Of a stretch of DNA of 33,159 nt, positions 8,351-16,498 are shown piece by piece. The stretch's first letter is position 1, and every line of letters starts with the position of its first letter. Under the pieces are notes generated by a model. It was not told the origin of the DNA and did no database searches. It was given only the letters and a program-made list of their open reading frames with translations. Made by a program: the position numbers and the translations under genes. Origin of the DNA: an uncultured Bacteroidota bacterium (GTDB taxonomy: Bacteria; Bacteroidota; Bacteroidia; Bacteroidales; SZUA-534); contig CAMHPA010000028.1 of the NCBI GenBank assembly GCA_946186925.1, positions 1-33,159 on the forward strand, given 5' to 3'.

Positions 8351-8375
8351 GTAGGGACGTCATATTATGGCGTCC
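8351..8375. repeat. REP-like palindrome, copy 2
   Basis: GTAGGGACGTCAT-ATT-ATGGCGTCC: the arms GGACGTCAT and ATGGCGTCC pair over 9 positions with one G-T pair. Same GTAGGGACG head and CGTCC foot as copy 1 but a different inner stem, as expected for members of a REP family spread by a RAYT-type transposase elsewhere (inference; no transposase is in the window). Confidence 0.7.
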
Positions 8376-8392
8376 GCAACGATAAATACGAA

Positions 8393-8992
8393 ATGGAAAT
8401 AAAATCAGCAGAATTTGTAATGAGCAACACCGATTTTCGGAAGTGCCCGCCGCCGACAATGCCCGAATACGCATTCATCGGTCGCTCGAACGTGGGCAAA
8501 AGTTCGCTCATCAATATGCTGACAAACAACCAGAAATTGGCCAAAGTGTCGGGCACACCGGGCAAGACGCAGACTATCAACCATTTCGTGATAAACAAGA
8601 ATTGGTATTTGGTTGACCTTCCGGGATACGGCTACGCCAAATCGGCCAGAACAGAACGCCGCACGTGGCAGTCGTTCATTGGCGACTACATCCGCAACCG
8701 CGAGAACCTATACTGCCTGTTCATCCTTGTCGACAGCCGCCACAATCCGCTTGCCATCGACATTGATTTCATCCGTTGGGCCGGCGAGCAGGGCATTCCA
8801 ATCGCCATTGTCTTTACCAAGGCCGACAAGCTCTCGAAATCGGCACTGAACATAAACACAGGTCTTTACAAACAGCGTCTGCTCGAAGATTGGGAAGAGT
8901 TGCCGCCGTGCTTCGTCACATCGTCGGAAAAGCGCGAAGGCCGCGACGAGATTTTGGATTTCATTGATGCGGCAAATAAAACCGAAAATTGA
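8393..8992 (+). CDS. engB: ribosome-biogenesis GTPase EngB (YsxC/YihA)
   Basis: 199-residue TRAFAC GTPase of the EngB family, which acts in late assembly of the large ribosomal subunit and is needed for normal division. G1 GRSNVGKSS is at 30-38, the G2 threonine lies in [10 protein letters not shown] (54-63), G3 is DLPGYG (75-80) and G4 is TKAD near 142-145. Length and all motifs fit the family. No strong promoter box is visible in the 148 bases upstream, which hold two REP-like palindromes; it may be read from the lysS promoter. Confidence 0.95.
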   Translation: MEIKSAEFVMSNTDFRKCPPPTMPEYAFIGRSNVGKSSLINMLTNNQKLAKVSGTPGKTQTINHFVINKNWYLVDLPGYGYAKSARTERRTWQSFIGDYIRNRENLYCLFILVDSRHNPLAIDIDFIRWAGEQGIPIAIVFTKADKLSKSALNINTGLYKQRLLEDWEELPPCFVTSSEKREGRDEILDFIDAANKTEN

Positions 8993-9125
8993 AAGGGGTC
9001 GTCATCCTTGCCTTTACACATAACTCTTTACTCTCTACACATTACACTCTATCAACCACTTAACCATTTGTTGATATTTTGAGCACATTGTTTCGGAAAA
9101 ATCACGCAGCGATACAAATTATTTA

Positions 9126-9133
9126 TAATTTTG
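9126..9133 (+). promoter_or_regulatory. Bacteroidota -7 box for prs
   Basis: TAATTTTG matches TAnnTTTG exactly, 43 bases before the prs ATG; a clear -33 TTTG at proper spacing is not seen. Confidence 0.6.
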
Positions 9134-9176
9134 TAGACGGTGATTCTAAAAATAAACATTTGAAAATCAATCAACT

Positions 9177-10112
9177 ATGTTGTCTGCGCCAATAAAATTG
9201 TTCTCTGGAACCGCAACACGCTACCTTGCTGAAAAAATTGCCGACAGTTATGGTATAACATTAGGTCGCTCTTTGGTTCAGCACTTTGCCGACGGCGAAT
9301 TTGCCACATCGTACGAAGAAACCGTCCGCGGCTCAAATCTTTTCATCATTCAATCGACATTCCAGCCGAGCGACAATCTGCTTGAGCTGCTGATGATGAT
9401 TGACGCCGCCAAACGCGCTTCGGCCTACAAGATTATCGCAGTGATGCCGTATTTCGGCTTTGCCCGCCAGGACCGCAAGGACCGTCCGCGCGTGTCAATC
9501 GGCGCAAAACTTGTTGCCGACCTGCTCACAGCCGCCGGCGTGTCGCGCGTCATCACAATGGACCTGCACGCCGACCAGATTCAAGGCTTCTTCAATCTGC
9601 CGGTCGACCATCTTTACGCATCGTCGATTTTTGTGCCGTATCTGCGCAGCCAAAACATTAAGGACCTGACAATTGCGGCACCCGATATGGGCGGCTCAAA
9701 ACGCGCCAACGCCTACGCCCAATACCTGAACGCCCCGATGGCCATCGGTCACAAGCACCGCGCCAAGGCCAACGTGGTTGACGAGTTGCGCATTATTGGC
9801 GACGTGAAGGATCGCAACGTTGTCATCATCGACGATATGATTGACACCGCCGGCACCATCACCAAAGCCGCACAAGTGATTATGGACCAGGGCGCAAGCA
9901 GCGTCCGCGTGATGGCCACTCATCCAATTCTTTCGGGCCCGGCCTACGAGCGCCTGATGGACTCGCCAATCACCGAAGTCATCACCACCGACACCATTCC
10001 TTTGAAACAGGAATGCGACAAGATAACCGTTCTTTCGGTTGCCGACCTGTTCGCCAACACCATCAAGAGCGTTTATCAGGAACGGTCAATCAGCTCGAAC
10101 TTTATTTTCTGA
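9177..10112 (+). CDS. prs: ribose-phosphate pyrophosphokinase
   Basis: 311-residue PRPP synthetase, which transfers pyrophosphate from ATP to ribose 5-phosphate to supply nucleotide, NAD, histidine and tryptophan synthesis. Visible family signatures are FADGEFA near 38-44, the flexible ATP loop region YFGFARQDRKDRPRVSI (92-108), the metal-binding MDLHADQIQGFF (about 128-139), and the PRPP loop VVIIDDMIDTAGTI (about 215-228). The length is typical of class I enzymes. A -7 box lies upstream and a strong hairpin terminator follows, so it is probably monocistronic. Confidence 0.96.
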   Translation: MLSAPIKLFSGTATRYLAEKIADSYGITLGRSLVQHFADGEFATSYEETVRGSNLFIIQSTFQPSDNLLELLMMIDAAKRASAYKIIAVMPYFGFARQDRKDRPRVSIGAKLVADLLTAAGVSRVITMDLHADQIQGFFNLPVDHLYASSIFVPYLRSQNIKDLTIAAPDMGGSKRANAYAQYLNAPMAIGHKHRAKANVVDELRIIGDVKDRNVVIIDDMIDTAGTITKAAQVIMDQGASSVRVMATHPILSGPAYERLMDSPITEVITTDTIPLKQECDKITVLSVADLFANTIKSVYQERSISSNFIF

Positions 10113-10132
10113 TAAATACAAAACAAAATAGG

Positions 10133-10172
10133 CAAGCCCTGAATCGGAAACGGTTCGGGGTTTGTTGCTTTT
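10133..10172 (+). terminator. terminator after prs
   Basis: A 14-bp stem CAAGCCCTGAATCG / CGGTTCGGGGTTTG with four G-T pairs is closed by a GAAA tetraloop and followed by TTGCTTTT. It begins 20 bases after the prs stop codon. Confidence 0.7.
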
Positions 10173-10244
10173 GGCAGAAAAAGTCGGCCTTTCATTCCGA
10201 TAGACAGGGGCGCAATTATCCGATTCACCATTGATTTTTTTAAT

Positions 10245-10252
10245 TATCTTTT
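10245..10252 (+). promoter_or_regulatory. candidate -7 box for the NlpC/P60-comF pair
   Basis: TATCTTTT matches seven of eight positions of TAnnTTTG, 18 bases before the ATG at 10271 and downstream of the prs terminator. Confidence 0.4.
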
Positions 10253-10270
10253 CGGCGAGTTTTTAGAAAA

Positions 10271-11056
10271 ATGGATACTACATATTTCTGCAATCAAAGT
10301 CTTATTCCGGTCCGCACCGAGCCACGCGAAGGGGCCGAACTTGAAACACAAATTCTGTTTGGCGAGATGTATCGCGCAACAGAAACTGACGGCGGCTGGA
10401 CACGCATCAAAATCAATTCCGACGGCGCCGAAGGTTGGATAAACAGCAAACTGCTCACCCCCATCGACGGCGACCAACTGCACCGTCTGCTGGCTTCGGA
10501 ACGCCACATTGCAAGCCGCCCGCTCGATTTTCTGATTGTTGACAACCAATGGCAGCTGCCGCTGCCGGCCGGTTCGGTTCTCTACGGCCGCGGCCCGAGT
10601 TTCAATATCGAAGTTGGCGAACACCTTTATTCTTACTATTCTGATAGTCAGCTGTATAGCGACAAACGCAACAATGTTACTATGCTTGCCGAGTCGCTCA
10701 TCGGGGCACCGTATCTTTGGGGCGGAAAAACAATGTTGGGCATCGATTGTTCGGGATTCACGCAAGTGCTGTTCAGCACTGTGGGCGTGCAACTTCCGCG
10801 CAACGCATCGCAGCAGGCCACAATGGGAATGCCTGTGCCGTTCATCGACAACGCCCGCCCGTGCGACCTTGCCTTTTTCGATAACGACGAAGGCGCCATC
10901 ACCCACGTTGGCCTGATAATGGACGACAACCGCATCATCCACGCATCACGCGGCCGCGTTCGTGCCGACTCTATCGACCATCAAGGCATCTACAACCGCG
11001 ACATCAACGCATACACTCACAAACTCAGGCTGATTAACAGGCTGTTGCCCGAATAG
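10271..11056 (+). CDS. NlpC/P60-family cysteine peptidase with SH3-like front domain
   Basis: 261-residue peptidase of the C40 family, whose members usually cut the gamma-D-Glu-diaminopimelate bond in peptidoglycan peptides. Residues 1-65 form a bacterial SH3-like domain (GEMYRATETDGGWTRIKINS), residues about 135-250 the catalytic domain with nucleophile C160 in GIDCSGFTQ, H212 in THVGLI and a third polar residue candidate H224. No signal peptide is visible at the N-terminus: the start MDTTYFCNQSLIPVR is already the SH3 domain, so it may act in the cytoplasm, for example on recycled muropeptides, as proposed for related YkfC-type dipeptidases (inference). comF starts 2 bases after its stop. 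Confidence 0.88.
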   Translation: MDTTYFCNQSLIPVRTEPREGAELETQILFGEMYRATETDGGWTRIKINSDGAEGWINSKLLTPIDGDQLHRLLASERHIASRPLDFLIVDNQWQLPLPAGSVLYGRGPSFNIEVGEHLYSYYSDSQLYSDKRNNVTMLAESLIGAPYLWGGKTMLGIDCSGFTQVLFSTVGVQLPRNASQQATMGMPVPFIDNARPCDLAFFDNDEGAITHVGLIMDDNRIIHASRGRVRADSIDHQGIYNRDINAYTHKLRLINRLLPE

Positions 11057-11058
11057 CG

Positions 11059-11775
11059 ATGCACTGGCCCGGCACCATACGACAGTTGGGCAGCGACCTT
11101 CTGTCGCTCTTTTCGCCACCCGTTTGTGGTGCCTGCGGAACGGCTTTGGTGCGCGGCGAGCAGACTCTCTGCGTCAGCTGTCTGATGAAACTGCCCCAGA
11201 CCAATTTCCACAAAATGCGCAACAATATGATTGAGAAGAGTTTCTGGGGACGAATCCGCATTGAGCGCGCCACATCGTTTTTCTTTTTTATGAAGGGCAG
11301 CGATTTCCAACATCTGCTTCACGCGCTCAAATACAAAGGCCGCAGCGATATTGGCGTGTATCTGGGGAAAAGATTTGGAAACGAACTGGTTACGCAGTCC
11401 GATTTCAGAAATTTCGACCGCATAATCCCGGTGCCGCTTCACGCCGACAAACTAAAAAAACGCGGCTACAACCAAAGCGAGATGATTGCCCGCGGACTAT
11501 CGAAAGCGATGCACATTCCGGTTGACACAAAAGTGCTGGCGCGCACAACTTTCACTGAAACACAAACACATAAGAGCCGAATTGAGCGTTGGGAAAACGT
11601 GAAAAGCGTGTTTGCCGCCAATCCCGCGGTCAATCTCAACGGCCAGCACGTTCTGCTCGTTGACGACGTGCTGACTACCGGCGCCACCATTGAAGGCTGC
11701 GCACAGGCACTGCTCGACAAAAATCCGACAGTGAAAATAAGCGTGGCCACACTGGCATTTGCGCATACGGTGTGA
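11059..11775 (+). CDS. comF: ComF-family phosphoribosyltransferase-like protein
   Basis: 238-residue ComF family protein. Four cysteines C23, C26, C38 and C41 form a zinc-ribbon-like front end (PVCGACG...LCVSC), and the PRPP-binding loop VLLVDDVLTTGATIEG (about 196-211) is intact. ComF of naturally competent bacteria takes part in DNA uptake or single-strand DNA handling, but the family is present in many bacteria with no known competence, and its reaction is unknown. It is translated right behind the NlpC/P60 gene (2-base gap), so the two are co-expressed. Confidence 0.9.
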   Translation: MHWPGTIRQLGSDLLSLFSPPVCGACGTALVRGEQTLCVSCLMKLPQTNFHKMRNNMIEKSFWGRIRIERATSFFFFMKGSDFQHLLHALKYKGRSDIGVYLGKRFGNELVTQSDFRNFDRIIPVPLHADKLKKRGYNQSEMIARGLSKAMHIPVDTKVLARTTFTETQTHKSRIERWENVKSVFAANPAVNLNGQHVLLVDDVLTTGATIEGCAQALLDKNPTVKISVATLAFAHTV

Positions 11776-11960
11776 CAATGTTGATTGATTGACTGAATGC
11801 TTTGGAATAGTGCTGTTGGTATTCTGTTGTACGTTGTCTGAAATCAGATACCAAACTCCAAACTTCTAACCATCAAAATCCTTATTGACTCAATCACATT
11901 ACTCAAAATAGATGTTCCGCCAAACACTCACAACCGAGATCCAATCCGCAATCGGGGAAA

Positions 11961-12476
11961 CTAATCGTCGTAGTTTCGGACAATCTGAACCAGACTCTCA
12001 GCAAGGCTCTCGTTACCGATGCTAGTTTCGGAGATACGTCCTTCGATGTATTTTATGAGTTCTGCGCGGCGGTCGGGACTAACAGATCCTTGACGGTTTT
12101 CTATCACAGTAAATGCCTCAAAAGCTAGTTCGAAAGGTGAGTCGAACACCATGTCAATAAAAAGTTCAAGATGCGCAAGGTAATCGACCTTTGAATACCA
12201 GCACGAGGTCACGAGCATCTGCTTCACGTTGGCATCGGTTTCAGTGGCAATAGCTTCAGCCATCACCTCGGCCAACTGAGGCTGGCTGGCGTCACAAAGC
12301 AATTTAAAAACTGCCATCCGAACATCGTCGTCGCCACACGATTTATAAACTTTCACAAGAGCAGGTAATAATTTAGGTACGCCCATCTCGCGAATTTGTT
12401 CAAGTACAGCCAAAATAGCGTCTTTGCCGCCGTTGACCAGCGACTCCTCAATCGCTTTTAAGTGGTTATTTTCCAT
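11961..12476 (-). CDS. HEAT-repeat protein of unknown function
   Basis: 171-residue acidic, all-helical protein. Repeating helix pairs of about 30-35 residues (LLPALVKVYKSCGDDDVRMA; AEVMAEAIATETDANVKQML) resemble HEAT/armadillo repeats, which usually mediate protein binding. No signal peptide or membrane segment; cytoplasmic. I chose the ATG at 12476; a longer reading from TTG at 12485 adds three residues. A near-match to the -7 box (TACATTCG on the minus strand, 12494-12501) lies just upstream. It diverges from the lipoprotein gene at 12586; similar short HEAT proteins occur in Bacteroidales, but I cannot name a function. Confidence 0.75.
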   Translation of the reverse strand: MENNHLKAIEESLVNGGKDAILAVLEQIREMGVPKLLPALVKVYKSCGDDDVRMAVFKLLCDASQPQLAEVMAEAIATETDANVKQMLVTSCWYSKVDYLAHLELFIDMVFDSPFELAFEAFTVIENRQGSVSPDRRAELIKYIEGRISETSIGNESLAESLVQIVRNYDD

Positions 12477-12529
12477 AAAGCACAATTTTTTTACGAATGT
12501 AACGCAAGTTTCGCATCAAGCGAACGAAA

Positions 12530-12563
12530 TTTGCTTGTTGTTTTGGAAAAAAGTGTACTTTTA
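12530..12563 (+). promoter_or_regulatory. candidate promoter of the 12586 lipoprotein gene
   Basis: TTTG (12530-12533) as -33 element and TACTTTTA (12556-12563, seven of eight matches to TAnnTTTG) are 22 bases apart; the ATG is 22 bases further on. Confidence 0.5.
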
Positions 12564-12585
12564 GTGGCATTAAAAAGAATACTCG

Positions 12586-13473
12586 ATGAGAAAACTGAAT
12601 TTATTTTTCGCCGCAGCGATAGGCATGATAGCTATCGGTTGCGCCAACAACAACGGGAAATCAAAACCCGACAGCAAGATTGACGTTGAAGCAAAATACA
12701 CAGCCGACATAAACCGTGCCCAACAAGTGTTCTACGCTCTGCCGTCGCCTGTTGAAACCGCCTATCTGATTCAGAGCACAGGCGTGTCATACAATATGGA
12801 TTTAGCCAATCCTGTCGAAAACGCCAGCAAATACAGCACCACCACACAAAAGGCCCTCAACTTCGGCGTTTACGGGGCTGACCTGAGTTATGCAAGTCTT
12901 TTTCACCAGACTCAGACAACGATACAATATATGGCGACTGCAAAAAAACTGGCAGACGAGTTGGGCATTTTTGATTTTGTCGATGCCAGTGTGGCTGACC
13001 GCATCGAAAGCAACATCAATGACCGCGACTCTGTGATGGAAATAATCACCGACGGATTCAACAACGTTAACGAATATTTGAAAGATGCCGGACGAACCGA
13101 AATTGCCGCACTAATTGTTGCCGGAGGCTGGATAGAGGGTCTTTACCTATCGACCGAACTCGCTGAGATGGCAAACAACAACGCACGTTTGATTGACCTT
13201 GTGATTGACCAGCGCTACTCGCTCTCGATTCTCGTCAAGCTGCTCGAAAATTACAAAGATCTGAACAGTGTGCGCGATGTTTACAGCTGGCTGACCGATC
13301 TGCAGAACACCTTTAACCGTGTGAAATCAATGTCGGCGGAAATAAAAGCCGAAACAACAAAAGACGGCAAGACAACACTTGCAGCCACCCCAACCGACAA
13401 ATCCATCAACGAGATGATGTTCAATGCTATCTGTCAAAAAACCGACAGCATCAGAAGCATAATGGTGAAGTAA
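12586..13473 (+). CDS. predicted lipoprotein of unknown function
   Basis: 295 residues. The first 18 residues are a lipoprotein signal peptide with lipobox AIGC and lipidated C19, followed by a polar Asn-rich linker (ANNNGKSKPDSK) that would tether the protein to a membrane. The remainder is mostly helical (for example VETAYLIQSTGVSYNMDLAN; LAEMANNNARLIDLVIDQRY) with no catalytic motif I recognise. It is probably periplasmic-facing. It has its own promoter and ends before a strong bidirectional-looking terminator, so it seems monocistronic. Homologues in Bacteroidota are annotated only as hypothetical, as far as I recall. Confidence 0.75.
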   Translation: MRKLNLFFAAAIGMIAIGCANNNGKSKPDSKIDVEAKYTADINRAQQVFYALPSPVETAYLIQSTGVSYNMDLANPVENASKYSTTTQKALNFGVYGADLSYASLFHQTQTTIQYMATAKKLADELGIFDFVDASVADRIESNINDRDSVMEIITDGFNNVNEYLKDAGRTEIAALIVAGGWIEGLYLSTELAEMANNNARLIDLVIDQRYSLSILVKLLENYKDLNSVRDVYSWLTDLQNTFNRVKSMSAEIKAETTKDGKTTLAATPTDKSINEMMFNAICQKTDSIRSIMVK

Positions 13474-13497
13474 AAACAGCGTATACCACTATAAAAT

Positions 13498-13533
13498 GGG
13501 GCATCAGTACTAGTCTGATGCCCCTTCTTTTTT
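13498..13533 (+). terminator. strong terminator between convergent genes
   Basis: A perfect 10-bp stem GGGGCATCAG / CTGATGCCCC with loop TACTAGT is followed by TTCTTTTTT. On the minus strand the same stem is followed by ATTTTAT, so it may also stop transcription of the convergent 13545-13988 gene. Confidence 0.9.
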
Positions 13534-13544
13534 CTGCCGCCAAG

Positions 13545-13988
13545 CTAACTGCGCATTGCCGTCAAGCGGTCGATGACAATCTTTTGCCACCGCGCCGCCA
13601 GCCGAGACTCATCGTCCGACGTGGCTTCGACATTGCTGTTATAAAACTCAAGGTAAACATCGGGTTTGCCGTCGGCGGTGAAATTCAGCCCGATAGTGTC
13701 GGGCTTATCAATGATACCGCACGCGCGAACACTCTCTAAATCAACACATTCACGTGTGCCACCTTTGCAACGGGCGTAGAACAACCAGCGGCCACTACCA
13801 TCGATGCCGACAGCGTTATTGCCACAGACCTCTAAATTGCAAATAGTTGTTGATTTCTGTTGCGCCATCTCGTTGAGCGTGTCAGTGAGTTTCTTCTCGC
13901 GGCGTTTGCGGGAGTAGCCCGAAAGCCAGAAAGGCAGGGCGCATAGAGCCACTATGGCCACACCTATAATTATAGTTGTAATATCCAT
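13545..13988 (-). CDS. single-pass membrane protein of unknown function
   Basis: 147 residues. One N-terminal transmembrane helix (about 5-24) is followed by a strongly basic stretch RKRREKK, which suggests that the C-terminal part faces the cytoplasm. The soluble domain contains a pattern of beta strands (GIDGSGRWLFYARC; DTIGLNFTADGKPDVYLEFY) and four Cys residues (in ICNLEVC, ARCKGG and REC). I do not recognise the family. It converges with the lipoprotein gene across a shared terminator. Confidence 0.65.
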   Translation of the reverse strand: MDITTIIIGVAIVALCALPFWLSGYSRKRREKKLTDTLNEMAQQKSTTICNLEVCGNNAVGIDGSGRWLFYARCKGGTRECVDLESVRACGIIDKPDTIGLNFTADGKPDVYLEFYNSNVEATSDDESRLAARWQKIVIDRLTAMRS

Positions 13989-14083
13989 TTTATTATTTAA
14001 TTGATTGTTAAACGTGTAGGCATACCACGCCGATTGGCGATGGCATCGCTACACAAAAAATTTTTTTGAAAAAATCGGATTTT

Positions 14084-14116
14084 CCGCACGGTTTGAAATT
14101 CCATTATTCCGTGCGG
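14084..14116 (-). terminator. inverted repeat, possible terminator of the 14135-14488 gene
   Basis: CCGCACGG (14084-14091) and CCGTGCGG (14109-14116) are a perfect 8-bp inverted repeat with a 17-base AT-rich loop, 18 bases past the stop of the minus-strand gene. Four A residues follow the stem on that strand before GATTTTTTC, so it is not a standard terminator. Confidence 0.4.
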
Positions 14117-14134
14117 TGACAGGCTGACCAAATT

Positions 14135-14488
14135 CTACCAGAACACACTGAAAGGAAATGAAATATCGAATTTTGGAAATTCAATTTGAAATCCCGCGCA
14201 ATTGACTTTGTTGCTCGAAAATGTGGCGAAAAACACCTTTGCCGACGATTTGACAATCTCGAAAAAGCCATCGTAAATTGTCCGCTCATTAAGTTCACAG
14301 GTGCGGACGGTGAGCTGGCTCTGCGGCGGCATCACGCCATGGAAATCGTGGACGGCCTCAATTATCGAGCAACCGCCGTCAGGCAAATCGGGATTGACCT
14401 GCTGCAAGCCCGCAACAGCCACTGGCTGAAAGACATAGAAGCATACCAGAGCCAGAATCATCGCCGAAAATCCTAAAATGCGTTTCAT
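14135..14488 (-). CDS. small secreted protein of unknown function
   Basis: 117 residues from the ATG at 14488 (MKRILGFSAMILALV), chosen because the longer reading from 14518 would put ten polar residues before an otherwise clear signal peptide (about 1-26). The mature part has three Cys residues (GGCSII, RTCELNE, VNCAGF) and ends in an aromatic-rich tail FDISFPFSVFW. I recognise no domain. Short length and absence of homology known to me leave some doubt; it could be a remnant of a longer gene. Confidence 0.5.
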   Translation of the reverse strand: MKRILGFSAMILALVCFYVFQPVAVAGLQQVNPDLPDGGCSIIEAVHDFHGVMPPQSQLTVRTCELNERTIYDGFFEIVKSSAKVFFATFSSNKVNCAGFQIEFPKFDISFPFSVFW

Positions 14489-14775
14489 ATTGCGAAGATG
14501 AGAAAAAATATCAGCCAAAGGGTGCGGAAATTAACTTATTTATTGAGTTTTTCCCAATTTTAAAAGTGCGTAACAAGTTGTGGCTATGCCCACAAAAACA
14601 AAATGCGAACAAAATATTCACAACTTATCAACTGTTTTTGTCAAGTGTTAATATCTTCCCCCGAAAAGTTTTGATATTATCACTAACTTGCGCCAAAATA
14701 AACGCGGAATAAAAACTAGCGCAAATTGCTGGTTTTTAGAGTATTGTGAATAACAACATTATAAATGTAACATCT

Positions 14776-15579
14776 ATGGCGAAGATTATAGCGGTGGCTA
14801 ACCAGAAAGGCGGCGTAGGCAAGACCACAACATCAATCAATTTGGCCGCAAGTCTATCAGTGCTTGAAAAGAAAGTTCTGCTTGTTGACGCCGACCCACA
14901 GGCAAACTCGACATCGGGTATGGGGTTCGACGTGAACAACATAAAGGCGGGGCTGTATGAATGCCTTGTTGACGAGATTGATCCCGCAAATGTTATTTTG
15001 AACGTCAAGGAACTGCCGTCGCTCGACCTACTGCCAACAAACATCAATCTAGTGGGCGCAGAGATTGAATTGATTGAGACTCCCAACCGTGAACAAATAA
15101 TGAAAATGAAGCTTGAAAAGTTCCGCGACAAGTACGACTTCATCATCATCGACTGCTCACCGTCGCTGGGGTTGCTCACCGTCAACGCGCTCACTGCAGC
15201 TGACTCTGTCATCATCCCAGTTCAGTGCGAGTATTTCGCGCTCGAAGGCATTGGCAAACTGATTAACACTATTTGCAAGATTCAGCAAAACCTCAACACA
15301 AACCTGTCTATTGAAGGATTCCTGTGCACAATGTACCAAGGTAACCTGAAACTGGCCAACCAGGTTGTTGAAGAAGTGCAACGCAACTTTGAGGATATGG
15401 TTTTTGAGACAATGATTGCCCGCAATATCAAAATTTCAGAGGCTCAGGGCTATGGGCAGCCAAGCATCCTATACGACCCTCAGTCGGTTGGCGCTATCAA
15501 CTACCTGAACCTGGCGCGTGAAGTGCTTCAGCGCAACAATATGACACAAATGGATTCTGACGAAAAAACTATTGATTGA
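14776..15579 (+). CDS. parA: chromosome-partitioning ATPase ParA (Soj)
   Basis: 267-residue ParA/MinD-type ATPase. The deviant Walker A NQKGGVGKTTT is at residues 8-18, Walker A' DADPQANST near 40-48 and Walker B IIIDCSPSLG near 120-129. It binds nucleoid DNA when bound to ATP and positions or segregates ParB-bound origin regions. The ATG at 14776 gives the usual MAKIIAVANQ beginning; a GTG at 14746 in frame is possible but adds residues absent in the family. parB starts 2 bases after its stop. The 250-base AT-rich region upstream holds a weak promoter-like TTTTG...TAACTTG (14669-14690). Confidence 0.96.
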   Translation: MAKIIAVANQKGGVGKTTTSINLAASLSVLEKKVLLVDADPQANSTSGMGFDVNNIKAGLYECLVDEIDPANVILNVKELPSLDLLPTNINLVGAEIELIETPNREQIMKMKLEKFRDKYDFIIIDCSPSLGLLTVNALTAADSVIIPVQCEYFALEGIGKLINTICKIQQNLNTNLSIEGFLCTMYQGNLKLANQVVEEVQRNFEDMVFETMIARNIKISEAQGYGQPSILYDPQSVGAINYLNLAREVLQRNNMTQMDSDEKTID

Positions 15580-15581
15580 AA

Positions 15582-16487
15582 ATGGCAACACCAAAGAAAC
15601 CCGCTTTAGGCCGAAACTTAAACGATATAGGCATCAAAGGCGCCGGATTGGGCGCTCTGCTCAAAGGCGGAACGCCAACCAATTCCGACATCAGCGAAAT
15701 TGAACTGAGTCTGATTGACGTAAACCCCTTTCAGCCACGTACCGAATTTGACGAGGACGCACTTAACGAACTATCTGAATCAATAAAACAACTTGGTATA
15801 ATTCAGCCCGTCACACTGCGCAAGCTCGACAACGGCCGCTACCAGATTATATCGGGCGAACGCCGCTGCCGCGCGTCGAAAATGGCTGGACTGACAACAA
15901 TTCCAGCTTACATCCGCACGGCCAACGACCAGGAAATGCTTGAACTTGCGCTGGTTGAGAACATCCAACGCGAGGACCTTGACCCAATTGAGATTGCCAT
16001 CAGTTACCAGCGGCTCATTGACGAATGCAACCTGACGCAAGAGAACCTTGGCGACCGCGTGGGCAAGAAACGCTCGACCGTTACAAACTTCCTGCGTCTG
16101 CTGAAACTGCCCGACGAAATTAAACTCGGACTGCGCAAGCGCCTGATTACTATGGGACACGCCAAGGCGCTACTCTCTGTTGACGACGCCAACGACCAAA
16201 CCTATCTGTTCGAGCGCATACTGAACGAGGGCCTGTCGGTGCGTGAGGTGGAAGAGATTGCCAGCGAAATGAAGAATCTCAACAATCCTGACAAGAAGAA
16301 AAAAACGAGCGGCAAAAAGAAAGACAACACATACAGCGAGCTCGAAAGCAAACTGAACAGTTTCTTCGACTCGAAAGTGAAGTTCAGCCGCACCGACAAG
16401 GGCAACGGCAAGATTGTGATCGCGTTCAAAAACGACCAGGACCTTGAGCGCATTATATCGCTGTTTGATAAACTTAAATCGCTTTAA
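15582..16487 (+). CDS. parB: chromosome-partitioning protein ParB (Spo0J)
   Basis: 301-residue ParB CTPase/DNA clamp that binds parS and spreads along DNA. The ParB/Sulfiredoxin fold covers about residues 38-130, with the CTP-binding box ISGERRCRAS near 90-99 and ENIQREDL near 126-133; the helix-turn-helix follows (LTQENLGDRVGKKRSTVTNF, about 149-168). A lysine-rich linker KKKKTSGKKK precedes the C-terminal dimerisation domain (about 245-301). I start at the ATG at 15582; a TTG two codons earlier overlaps the parA stop. I did not find a convincing parS palindrome within the window. Confidence 0.96.
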   Translation: MATPKKPALGRNLNDIGIKGAGLGALLKGGTPTNSDISEIELSLIDVNPFQPRTEFDEDALNELSESIKQLGIIQPVTLRKLDNGRYQIISGERRCRASKMAGLTTIPAYIRTANDQEMLELALVENIQREDLDPIEIAISYQRLIDECNLTQENLGDRVGKKRSTVTNFLRLLKLPDEIKLGLRKRLITMGHAKALLSVDDANDQTYLFERILNEGLSVREVEEIASEMKNLNNPDKKKKTSGKKKDNTYSELESKLNSFFDSKVKFSRTDKGNGKIVIAFKNDQDLERIISLFDKLKSL

Positions 16488-16498
16488 CACAGGCTGTT

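Noticed and set aside
14004..14022. parS-like TGTTAAACGTGTAGG near parAB
   Set aside because: Only the left half resembles the known parS palindrome; the right half lacks AACA.
14026..14046. TTGGCGATGGCATCGCT as sigma-54 site on the plus strand
   Set aside because: Spacing fits but the flanking bases are poor and it would transcribe antisense to the small secreted protein gene.
14560..14700. Replication origin upstream of parA
   Set aside because: The region is AT-rich and has TTATCAAC-like sequence, but no cluster of DnaA boxes and no dnaA or dnaN gene.
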